This document shows, in pieces, positions 23,869 to 31,749 of a stretch of 64,000 nt of DNA. This DNA comes from Blastocladiella emersonii ATCC 22665 (taxonomy: Eukaryota > Blastocladiomycota > Blastocladiomycetes > Blastocladiales > Blastocladiaceae), in assembly GCA_025594325.1 (NCBI GenBank), contig JANHCV010000001.1, forward strand, positions 930,001 to 994,000, in the 5' to 3' direction. The position numbers were made by a program, and so were the translations under genes. How positions within the stretch are numbered: the first letter of the stretch is position 1; every line of letters starts with the position of its first letter. The notes under the pieces are model-generated. The model searched no databases, was not told the DNA's origin, and saw only the letters and a list, made by a program, of their open reading frames with translations.

Positions 23869-24507
23869 ATGAAAGCGAATGAAGTAGCTGCAGCCGCGCC
23901 AGTGAAGTTGTGCCTTCCCAAACTCCTTAAGCTGGTCCTCTTGCACGCTGTGCGCCTGCACCTCCGCTGCGCTCCGGATGATCTTGCAGGCTTTATGCAG
24001 TACGCGCGCGTGACTTTGCGCAACCAGTGCCCGGCCGTGATCCGCACCATCTTGCAGGGCTCGCCAATTTGTTCCATAGACGAGGCGAGCGGTCGCGGCA
24101 ACATGGCACTGCTCAACGTTTGGCTCCATTCCGGACTTGAGCCCAAGTACTCGACGAGCGCAATCCAATGGGCTGCTCGACTCATGAACTTGCGCTCGCT
24201 TGAATGGTGGCGCATGTCCGGCCTCCCTCTCAGTGCGCTGTTTCTCGCCGCCAACTTTCCGCAGTCGCTTCACATTCTGCGCATCAACAACACGCAGATC
24301 GCTCGCGCTGGGCAGCGTGCGATCAGGGGAGCTGCTCCGGACCAGTTTGAGTTCGAAGTTGCCATGCCTCCGCCCATATCGCTAACCGGCGCGATGCCGA
24401 GTGTTCCGCCTCCTTTTCCTTTGCCAGCGAGCTTGAATGATGCTTTCGCTTCACTCCCTAGCGTTGACAACGTGCTGGCGAGCGTACCGCCTCCCTTTCC
24501 TTTCTAA
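23869..24507 (+). CDS. Short W-rich ankyrin-like repeat protein
   Basis: This intronless 212-residue ORF starts MKANEVAAAAPVK. An N-terminal helical segment (LPKLLKLVLLHAVRLHLRC) is followed by two ankyrin-like units with the wording NMALLNVWLHSGLEPKYS and NLRSLEWWRMSGLPL. This V/L-L-x-W-W-x-x-S-G-L pattern is, to my knowledge, common in large lineage-specific families of zoosporic fungi. The tail has two copies of a VPPPFP motif. It is far shorter than typical multi-repeat members, so it may be a truncated paralogue. It lies alone in the accessory island with a GAGACGCGTCGC element 168 nt upstream. Function is unknown; protein interaction is likely. Confidence 0.5.
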   Translation: MKANEVAAAAPVKLCLPKLLKLVLLHAVRLHLRCAPDDLAGFMQYARVTLRNQCPAVIRTILQGSPICSIDEASGRGNMALLNVWLHSGLEPKYSTSAIQWAARLMNLRSLEWWRMSGLPLSALFLAANFPQSLHILRINNTQIARAGQRAIRGAAPDQFEFEVAMPPPISLTGAMPSVPPPFPLPASLNDAFASLPSVDNVLASVPPPFPF

Positions 24508-26208
24508 CTTTCACCACTGAGTGTCTGCATTGCTATCAATAATACAAGTTGTGGTCAATCAATGTGTCCGATCTTGGCTGCAAGATTGTCGCTGAGCAAG
24601 TGACGCGACGCGACGCGACGTGGCACAACGCGCCTGCTCCTTGTCAGGGAGTGAAACACTGACACCACCTGCAGCGCCGCTCATATCTATTGTGTCGAGT
24701 TCGGCCGCACTTGAAAATGTAGGAGAACATAGTGCATAACTCTTCTCGATCCGCAGGATCAGCAGAAACGTGGAAACGCGGAAACGGCAGCGCGCCGTCT
24801 GCACTGCAAGCTGCATGCCGCCGCAGACGCGGCGAAACATGCCCAGTAGTTTTTGAGTGTAGCTATATCAACCAATGGAAGCGAAAACGCCATGGCAAGC
24901 AGGGGGACTTGACGATGACAAAACATCGTTGTGATGGAAATCTGATCAGCATCAGGTGATGCCTTGTCGTTGTTGTCCCTTCACCAAGGGAACTAAATGG
25001 GGACGTTCAGGTCCCCTCCTCAGCGTCCCAGGGCAGCTGAAACCGGCCGGGTTTGCCCGCTGCACAGAAACGTGACCTATCACCTGAATTAGACGCGTTT
25101 TTGTCTTGCACCCACCAACCCGTCTGTCTCGCGCGCTGCCTTCAGCGCCGAGTGATCGCCGACCAGAACTCATGCGTTATAACGTTGAAATGCAAAGCGT
25201 CGAGCCAGAGTGCGTAGGAATTGCACGCGGTGCGGCGTTGGGGCTGTGCTCTAGCGCGCACTGCTCCAATCATGCGCGCTACTGCAGAAGCCTTGCGCAG
25301 TCATGAACGAGGGCCAGTCATTCGTCGTGACCGTACGAAAGCACCGCGGGTTGTCCGGTTTGGAAATTGCCCACGACCTACTTGATGGGATGAGGTGGTC
25401 GCATGGTTCAAGGCGTTGGGCATAAAGTAGCAACGCGGATGTGCTTCCAGCACGACTAACACCATGTTGCAAACTGGATCATACGGCGAGCGAGGTGGAG
25501 AGCGATCACACCGACGGCAGGGCTGAGCAGGTAAGCAAGGTTTGGCGACTAGTCAAGCGAGCGAGGCGACGCGAATGCACGTCCAATGGCTGATGAGCAA
25601 GGCCGTAGACTTGAGCGGCTTGCCAGGCGGCAAGGTCAGCAAGCTGAGAAGGTCAACGCGCGGGAAGGGGGCGCGGAAGGCGGCGAACGAGCACAACAGC
25701 GGCGACGGGGTTGAAGATTATGGTGTGACGAGGGACCGCGAGTGCAAGGATGTTGCAAGCGAGAGCGCTGCGGGTGCGAGGTGCCCACGACGTAGGGGAG
25801 ACGTGCGGAGGTGGGTGTGGCGACAGCTACTACGGCAGCGCACAAGTAGCTGCCGCTCATGGCACGAGGCGTACGAGCAGGGGCGCAGCGTGAGAGCGGG
25901 AGGAGAGTGAGGCCGACTGCGAGCCCTGCTGCAGTTGCTGGGGGAAAGAGGAGGAGGCGACGACAAGGATGAGGGTGAAGATGGGGATGAGCGCAAGAGC
26001 ACGGTACGCGTCCGCAGCGGCAAGCGAGAAGGCACACGGGGGATCGCACAAGGGGCGGGGGCGGATGCGTGCAGCCTGTGACAATTGAGAGCGAGGCCAA
26101 TCAGGCAGCACTGCCAGCCGTTGGGTTGCGCGGGACGGGTCTGATGCGGGTGCGTAAGGCAGAGGAGAGAAGGAGCGGTTTGCAACAAGAACTTATATGG
26201 GCGCGAGC
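24508..26208. other. Long non-coding stretch before the retrotransposon
   Basis: About 1.7 kb without a supportable gene. It holds a short CGACG-type tandem run near 24602-24622, an AGACGCGTT motif near 25092, and purine-rich sequence at 25900-26000. Open frames on either strand are low-complexity and unlike proteins. The last five bases (CGAGC, 26204-26208) are the left target-site duplication of the element that follows. Confidence 0.45.
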
Positions 26209-26389
26209 TGATCTGCCACAGCCGGATTGCCCTGACAGCCCTCAGTTGGGCCATCCGGATAGCTATTTGTCGTCTCTGAATATGTCCCCGATCTTTGGTA
26301 TATAAACCCTGCGCGACCCTTTGTTGGGTCGCCAGCTTCCTCTCTCTGAATACCTCATATCGTATATCAAGGGGCTCCGTCCTGTATCA
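26209..26389 (+). repeat. 5' LTR
   Basis: This 181-bp repeat runs TGAT...ATCA. It contains a TATATAAA box at 26299-26306. It matches the 3' LTR except T for C at 26214 and 26247; both differences sit where the 3' copy has CpG. Confidence 0.97.
26299..26306 (+). promoter_or_regulatory. TATA box of the 5' LTR
   Basis: TATATAAA at LTR position 91-98 is the expected RNA polymerase II promoter of the element. Transcription would start within the following ~80 bp of LTR. Confidence 0.65.
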
Positions 26390-26391
26390 GC

Positions 26392-26401
26392 TGGTAGCGT
26401 C
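26392..26401 (+). promoter_or_regulatory. Primer-binding site, initiator-Met tRNA type
   Basis: TGGTAGCGTC starts two bases after the 5' LTR. It differs by one base from the TGGTAGCGCC primer site of yeast Ty1, which is complementary to the 3' end of initiator tRNA-Met. Position and sequence fit priming of minus-strand DNA synthesis. Confidence 0.65.
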
Positions 26402-26418
26402 TGGACGTAACGCCATCC

Positions 26419-26463
26419 TACACACACACACACACCACACCACCACACCACACACACACACGC
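26419..26463 (+). repeat. CA/CCA-rich microsatellite in the element leader
   Basis: A run of CA dinucleotides interspersed with CCA lies between the primer-binding site and the gag start at 26486. It gives an unstructured leader like the CAC runs before several host genes here. Confidence 0.8.
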
Positions 26464-26485
26464 CAAGCGCTTCCTCACCAACACC

Positions 26486-29400
26486 ATGTCCGGCACCGAT
26501 CGCGCCCGCTCGGCCAGCCCGCCGCCGCCGCGCGCCGGCAGCCCGCCGCTGCAGCGTCCCGGCAGCCCGCTCGCGCCCGATCGCGACGTCTTTGTCGTCA
26601 TCTCGAACAACGACGGCCTGGTCCAGATCCACCGCGTCCTACACTTGGGCGGCCAGGTGTGCGAGCGCATCGAGACCAACCTGAACAACCTCTTCTTCCG
26701 CAACGACTTCAAGAAGGCGGTCGTGGCCAACAACGTCTACGTCCGCAACGCCGGCATTGACCGCCCGATCACGGCCAACGAGGCCAAGGCGTTCAAGATC
26801 GCCATCTCGCTCAAGCTGGCGCCACCCGTCGCCCAGCCCGTCATCCCCATCGACGCCACCTCTACGCCATCGCCACCCGCTCACCCCCACGACGCTCGAG
26901 ACGAGTACCTTCGCTGCAGCGCCTACAAGAACCCCCCCATCTACGCCAGCAAGGACAACGTCGGCGCCTTCGACCTGTTCTTGCGCTCAATCCTCGAGTA
27001 TTTCCGGGTCTACGGCATTGACGCGTCCGGCGAGGACTTCTTCGCCGCGCGCGTCAACGTCTTCAAGGTGGCGCTCAAGGACGCCGCCCTCGCCCACTTC
27101 AACGCCTACATCACGTCCGCCTGGGACATGGCGTTGGCGCAAGACGTGCTCAACGGCCTCAAGGAGACGTTTGTCCGCCACGCCCAGATCCACTTGTTCC
27201 AGAACCTGTTCTCAATCAAGCTTGAGGGCCGCACAGTTGACCAGTTCATCCAGGCGCTCAACATGATGCTCGTCCGAGCCTTCCCTGGCGGTGTCACGGA
27301 CGAGATCTACTTTGGCTTCGTGTGCGCCGGCCTGTCGCCCAAGCAGCTCAACAAGGTCGCCCGGTTCATGTCGCGCGAGGCGCTCATCAAGCGCTGCGTC
27401 CCGCGCAACGAGGTCCAGCCACTGCTTGTCAACGCCATTGGCCACTTGGTGCTCAACGACCCCAACGCCATGGACGTGGACAAGGTCGGCCTCAAGCCGC
27501 GATACCCCGACCGCACCGGCAGCAAGTCGCAGAACAAGAGGCCCGAGCTCAAGGCCAAGGACGGCACGCTGCTCTCCATGAAGACGTTCCTCGACTCGCG
27601 CTGCCCGTTCCACAACCATGATCACCTCGTCCGCAATTGCCAGAGCCTGGCCAAGGCGCTTAAGAAGGGGAACGTGTCTGTTCGCGCTGCGTTGGTTGTC
27701 AATACATCTGATTCTGCGTGTCTTTCTTTGTCTCCTTTAGAGAAGTCCAACGTGTCCGTGATCGCAATTGGCGCCGTCAACACCGTACCCATCATGAAGG
27801 TCACGGCGAGGCTGTGCGATTTTGGCAGCGGCAAGGTGACCGCTAAGATCGACTCAGGCGCCGCCGCGTGCTTTGTCAACCGGACGGTCTTGCCACACAA
27901 GTACGCAGCGACCCGGGTCGCTGTCAACTGCCGTTTGGCAGATGGGTCACTTTGGCGCCTCTTGGAGGCTGTTGACCTCTCGATTGGGGTGCGGGGGAGG
28001 GTCCACTGCGTACGGTGCTACGTCATGCCGCAGGCCAACTTTGACGTCCTCCTCGGTACAACGTGGCTCAGCGCAGCCAACCCGGACATCGACTGGACCG
28101 CGCGCACATTCAAGTGGCGCGCGCGTCCCGCGCCGCCCGCGGTTCCCGCGGCGGCAGTCGGTCCACCCGCGCTCCCCGCGGTGGCAGTCGAGGACGTCCC
28201 GGCCGCGCTGCCGCAGCCGACGCGCCTGACCGTCGCTGCGCCGTGCCCGAACGGTCCGCCCCCAGCAGTGCCCGCCGCCGAGAGCGAGTCCGAGTCGCTG
28301 TCGCTGTCTGCGCCTGTCGACCTGCAGGTTGTCTCGGCCAAGACCTTCGAGTTCTTTGCGCAACAGCGGCCAAATGACCTCTTTGCGGTGCACCTTGAGG
28401 CGACGCAGGTTGGGGTTGCTGCAGCAGACGTTGACAGTGAGGGCCATCCCGACGGTCTTGCACATCTCCTGACCCGCAACGCTGAACGTGTGCAGCCGCT
28501 GCTCAACGAGTTCAGCGACTGCTCAGTGGCATCCCCAAGGGCTTCATGCCTCCTGTGCGCGGCGACCTCGACTTCAAGATCAACATGGGGCCTGACATCA
28601 AGTACCCCAAGCCACGCTACACACGGAACCATGTCGCTGCGCAAGAAGGAGGCCCTCAAGAAGGAGATCGAGACGCTCCTCGCCCGCAGTGCCATCAAGC
28701 CGTTGACCGCCTCGTTCGCGTCGCCAATTCTCTTTGTGCGCAAGAAGGACGGGTCGCTTCGAATGTGCGTCAACTTCCGCGCCATCAACGCAAGCACGCT
28801 CGTTGACGCCTACCCGATCCCGCGCACCGAGGAGATGCGCGCCAGCGTGGCCAAGGGTCGCGTCTTCTCGTCAATTGACCTCGCCTCAGGCTACCACCAG
28901 CTCCAGGTGCACCCGGACTCGCGCAAGTGGACCACATTCTCGTGCGAGCGCGGCACCTTCAAGTTCGTGGTGATGCCCTTTGGCCTCGCTGGCGCCGGCT
29001 CGGCGTTTTTGCGCATGATGCGCGAGGTGCTTGGTCTGCTTGACGACTTGTTTGTCAGCTTCTACTTTGACAACATCGTGATCTTTTCGCCCAATCTGGA
29101 CTCACACCTCGTTCACCTGCGCAAGGTCCTGCAGACGTTGCGTGACGCCAAGCTGTACGCCAGCCCGAAAAAGGTCAAGTTCGCGCAGGACCACGCGCTG
29201 TACCTCGGCCACCTCATCCGCCACGGCGAGATCATCCCGGACCCCGACAAGATCCAGGCGATCGTCGACTGGCCGGCGCTCAAGACGCGCCACAACGTGC
29301 AGCAGTTCCTCGGTCTCGCGCAGTACCTGAGCGCGCACGTCCCGCACTACGCGTCCATTACGGCGCCGCTCACGGACCTGCTTGCCGGCGACAAGGAGGA

Positions 29401-31399
29401 CGCCGATTTCGACCACCCCAATGTCGCCGCGGCCTTCGCCAAGCTCAAGCGCCTGCTCACCGACCCCATCAAGCTGGCGCCGCCCGACCCCGACAAGCCG
29501 TTCAAGATCTACACAGACGCGTCAAGTTACGGGCTCGGGTTTGCGCTTGCGCAGGGCGGCCGCGTGCTGTTGTTCAACTTGCACAAGCTCAAGTCGTCGG
29601 AGCGCAGCAAGTCGGCGCACGACCTCGAGCTGCTGGCGCTCAAGGAGGCGCTGCGCAAGTACGGGTACCTGGTTGAGTCGCTCGAGTTCACTGTCTACGC
29701 CAACAATTCGGCGCTCACTTACTTCAACACCAAGGACCGCAAGCTCATGGCAGCGCAGCGCGACGCGCTCAACACCATCCAGCGGTACCTGCCCTTCAAG
29801 CTGCAGCACATCGCCAGCGTCAAGAACAAGATCGCCGACGCGCTCAGCCCTCGACCCAACTACGTCGCCAACCCGGCCACGCACCCCGAGGCGCCGCTCC
29901 TGCCAATTGACGTCGCAGCCGTTGACGCCACGCCCATCTTTGACGGTATGTCGGCCGCGCTCGCACTCGCGCCACTCGCCGTTGCGCACGGTCAACCCGA
30001 TCCCGCGCTGCTCAATGCAATCCGCGCTGGCTACCCCAAGGACCCGGCGTGCGCCAAGATTCTCGCCGACCTTGAGGCGCCGCCGTCGGCCTACAACACG
30101 CTCAGCAAGCGCAACTATTTCGTCCAAGACGGGCTCCTCTACTTCCTGCACCTGCGAGATCCCGCCCGCCTGTACGTGCCCGACGCCGCCAACCTCCACT
30201 CCCGCCTCATTGGCAAGTTCCACTCGGTCGGCCACCACGCGGTCAAGCGCACCTACGGCGCCCTGTTGGACGTGGCGTACTGGCCCAACATGTCCAAGTC
30301 GGTCGAGCACTACGTTGCCAAGTGCCCGACCTGCGCGCGCGCGCGCTGTATCCCGCAGCCGCCGGCGCCGCTCCAGCCGCTGCGCGTCCCGGCAGCGCCG
30401 TTCCAGGACATTGCCATGGATTTTGTCACCGGGCTGCCCGTTTCGCGCCCCGGGGGGTGGGACTCGATTCTCACGATTGTCGACCGGTTCTCCAAGTTCG
30501 CCGTCTTTGTGCCGTGTAAGAAGACCGAGACGGCCGCGTCCACGGCCAACCTTGTCTTCAACGCGTGGATCAAGCACTTCTCGTTCCCGACCACCATCGT
30601 CACGGACCGCGGACCGACCTTCACCGCCGCGCTCTGGGACACGCTCTGGACGCGCGTTGGCACGCAGCTGCGCCTCACCTCAGGCTACAACCCGCAAGCC
30701 AACGGCCAGGCCGAGGTCACCAACCGCGGGCTCGGCCAGCTGCTGCGCACCGCGCTCCTCGACCAGGACCCAGCGTCGTGGCCCGACAAGCTCCCGCTGG
30801 TCCAGCTCGCCTACAACACCGGACTGCACCACGCGCTCGACATGTCGCTGATCGAGGCCGCGTTCAGGTTGGCACCGCGGCTCCCGGCCGTGACGTTCTT
30901 GCCGCTCAGCATCGACCCAACGCGGTTCAAGGACGTCAAGAACCAGCTCCGCTACATCCACGAGCAGATCGTCAAGTTACAGCACCAGCTTGTCGAGCGC
31001 TCGACGCCCGCGCGCGAGCGCGCCATGCCCACAGTCGGCGGCCTCGTGTACCTCGACTCGACCAACATCAACCCCGCTCGCGCTAACATGCCCGACGCGC
31101 ACAAGCTGCGCGCCAAGTGGCTCGGCCCGTTCCGCGTCCTCGAGCAGATCAACCCCGTCTCGTTCCGCATCGAGCTGCCGCGCACGCTCGCCGGCGTCCA
31201 CCCGGTCTTCCAGGTCGAGAAGCTCAAGGTCTGCGTCGTCAACGAGGTGCCCGAGCCGCCCGCCGCTGGCGCAGTGGGCGTCTCCGCCGCGGCGGGGGTG
31301 GCTGATCCGCCACAGCCGGATTGCCCTGACAGCCCTCAGTCGGGCCATCCGGATAGCTATTTGTCGTCTCTGAATATGTCCCCGATCTTTGGTATATAA
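26486..31399 (+). CDS. Retrotransposon Gag-Pol polyprotein (lesioned copy)
   Basis: One 1637-residue open frame. The Gag region is at about residues 120-320. A histidine-variant zinc knuckle CX2HX3HX4C lies near 373-385. The protease active site is DSGA near 455. RT shows SSIDLASGYHQL and GTFKFVVMPFGL but reads YFDN (860-863) where YxDD is expected. RNase H has YTDAS near 1011 and HDLELLAL, but ANN (1072-1074) replaces the usual TDH. Integrase has an HHCC-like region ending CPTC near 1281, and intact Asp1312, Asp1374 and Glu1410 with D-x35-E spacing. An SH3-like C-terminus follows (KWLGPFRVL, LAGVHPVFQVEKLK), without a chromodomain. Codons from 28520 to 28630 are read out of the ancestral frame. 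The last 32 codons, including the stop, lie inside the 3' LTR. Confidence 0.93.
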   Translation: MSGTDRARSASPPPPRAGSPPLQRPGSPLAPDRDVFVVISNNDGLVQIHRVLHLGGQVCERIETNLNNLFFRNDFKKAVVANNVYVRNAGIDRPITANEAKAFKIAISLKLAPPVAQPVIPIDATSTPSPPAHPHDARDEYLRCSAYKNPPIYASKDNVGAFDLFLRSILEYFRVYGIDASGEDFFAARVNVFKVALKDAALAHFNAYITSAWDMALAQDVLNGLKETFVRHAQIHLFQNLFSIKLEGRTVDQFIQALNMMLVRAFPGGVTDEIYFGFVCAGLSPKQLNKVARFMSREALIKRCVPRNEVQPLLVNAIGHLVLNDPNAMDVDKVGLKPRYPDRTGSKSQNKRPELKAKDGTLLSMKTFLDSRCPFHNHDHLVRNCQSLAKALKKGNVSVRAALVVNTSDSACLSLSPLEKSNVSVIAIGAVNTVPIMKVTARLCDFGSGKVTAKIDSGAAACFVNRTVLPHKYAATRVAVNCRLADGSLWRLLEAVDLSIGVRGRVHCVRCYVMPQANFDVLLGTTWLSAANPDIDWTARTFKWRARPAPPAVPAAAVGPPALPAVAVEDVPAALPQPTRLTVAAPCPNGPPPAVPAAESESESLSLSAPVDLQVVSAKTFEFFAQQRPNDLFAVHLEATQVGVAAADVDSEGHPDGLAHLLTRNAERVQPLLNEFSDCSVASPRASCLLCAATSTSRSTWGLTSSTPSHATHGTMSLRKKEALKKEIETLLARSAIKPLTASFASPILFVRKKDGSLRMCVNFRAINASTLVDAYPIPRTEEMRASVAKGRVFSSIDLASGYHQLQVHPDSRKWTTFSCERGTFKFVVMPFGLAGAGSAFLRMMREVLGLLDDLFVSFYFDNIVIFSPNLDSHLVHLRKVLQTLRDAKLYASPKKVKFAQDHALYLGHLIRHGEIIPDPDKIQAIVDWPALKTRHNVQQFLGLAQYLSAHVPHYASITAPLTDLLAGDKEDADFDHPNVAAAFAKLKRLLTDPIKLAPPDPDKPFKIYTDASSYGLGFALAQGGRVLLFNLHKLKSSERSKSAHDLELLALKEALRKYGYLVESLEFTVYANNSALTYFNTKDRKLMAAQRDALNTIQRYLPFKLQHIASVKNKIADALSPRPNYVANPATHPEAPLLPIDVAAVDATPIFDGMSAALALAPLAVAHGQPDPALLNAIRAGYPKDPACAKILADLEAPPSAYNTLSKRNYFVQDGLLYFLHLRDPARLYVPDAANLHSRLIGKFHSVGHHAVKRTYGALLDVAYWPNMSKSVEHYVAKCPTCARARCIPQPPAPLQPLRVPAAPFQDIAMDFVTGLPVSRPGGWDSILTIVDRFSKFAVFVPCKKTETAASTANLVFNAWIKHFSFPTTIVTDRGPTFTAALWDTLWTRVGTQLRLTSGYNPQANGQAEVTNRGLGQLLRTALLDQDPASWPDKLPLVQLAYNTGLHHALDMSLIEAAFRLAPRLPAVTFLPLSIDPTRFKDVKNQLRYIHEQIVKLQHQLVERSTPARERAMPTVGGLVYLDSTNINPARANMPDAHKLRAKWLGPFRVLEQINPVSFRIELPRTLAGVHPVFQVEKLKVCVVNEVPEPPAAGAVGVSAAAGVADPPQPDCPDSPQSGHPDSYLSSLNMSPIFGI
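31289..31302 (+). promoter_or_regulatory. Polypurine-tract candidate
   Basis: A G-rich run (GCGGCGGGGGTGGC) directly abuts the 3' LTR, where plus-strand priming takes place. It is interrupted by pyrimidines and is also coding, so the call is positional. Confidence 0.4.
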
Positions 31400-31483
31400 A
31401 CCCTGCGCGACCCTTTGTTGGGTCGCCAGCTTCCTCTCTCTGAATACCTCATATCGTATATCAAGGGGCTCCGTCCTGTATCA
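31303..31483 (+). repeat. 3' LTR
   Basis: This 181-bp repeat is 179/181 identical to the 5' LTR. Its first 97 bp encode the C-terminus of the polyprotein; the TAA stop (31397-31399) falls within the TATATAAA box at 31393-31400. Confidence 0.97.
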
Positions 31484-31492
31484 CGAGCTCCC

Positions 31493-31588
31493 CCACGTGG
31501 CGAAGAGCGCCAGCCCGTGCTGCCTCGTGGGTGAGCGCCCGAGGAGCTGGGGCCAATCAGAGCCCTCGGGCGACGCCGCGTCACGTGA
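31493..31588 (+). promoter_or_regulatory. Two palindromic E-boxes and a CCAAT box upstream of the DUF4470 gene
   Basis: CCACGTGG (31493-31500), CCAAT (31553-31557) and TCACGTGA (31581-31588) lie between the 3' LTR and the DUF4470 start at 31750. This arrangement looks like a native promoter that the element has displaced from its upstream sequence. Function is inferred. Confidence 0.4.
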
Positions 31589-31749
31589 ATTCGCGTATTC
31601 TTAGTAACGAGCCCTGGGACGTCGGTTTGGCTAGCCTGGACTCCCCCATTTAGTCCCCCTGCCTTCACCTCGTTGCGCCGGACGAACAGACGCAGCCCTC
31701 CCCGCCTGCCATGAATTCTTGCAGTCCCATGAAATAACTCCATGCAAAC

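Larger units (their letters stand above)
26204..31488 (+). mobile_element. Ty3/gypsy LTR retrotransposon with target-site duplication
   Basis: A 5275-bp element (26209-31483) is bounded by 181-bp LTRs that begin TGAT and end ATCA. It is flanked by the exact 5-bp duplication CGAGC (26204-26208 and 31484-31488). It has a tRNA-iMet-type primer-binding site, one gag-pol ORF in the order protease, RT, RNase H, integrase, and a G-rich polypurine-like tract. The LTRs differ at 2 of 181 positions, so insertion is recent. The internal ORF carries lesions (compensating frameshifts, catalytic substitutions), so this copy is probably not autonomous. It sits between an ankyrin-like gene and a decayed DUF4470 gene. 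No chromodomain is seen after the integrase. Confidence 0.96.

Noticed and set aside
24602-24622. CRISPR-like or satellite array from the CGACG repeats
   Set aside because: It is only a few 5-bp units without spacers, and the genome is eukaryotic.
25636-26254. Minus-strand frames of 150-180 codons before the retrotransposon
   Set aside because: They are low-complexity Ser/Pro/Leu/Cys sequence from a purine-rich tract, and one frame runs into LTR sequence.
31200-31302. Chromodomain at the integrase C-terminus
   Set aside because: After VHPVFQVEKLK the protein is Pro/Ala/Gly-rich and enters the LTR; no chromodomain motif is visible.
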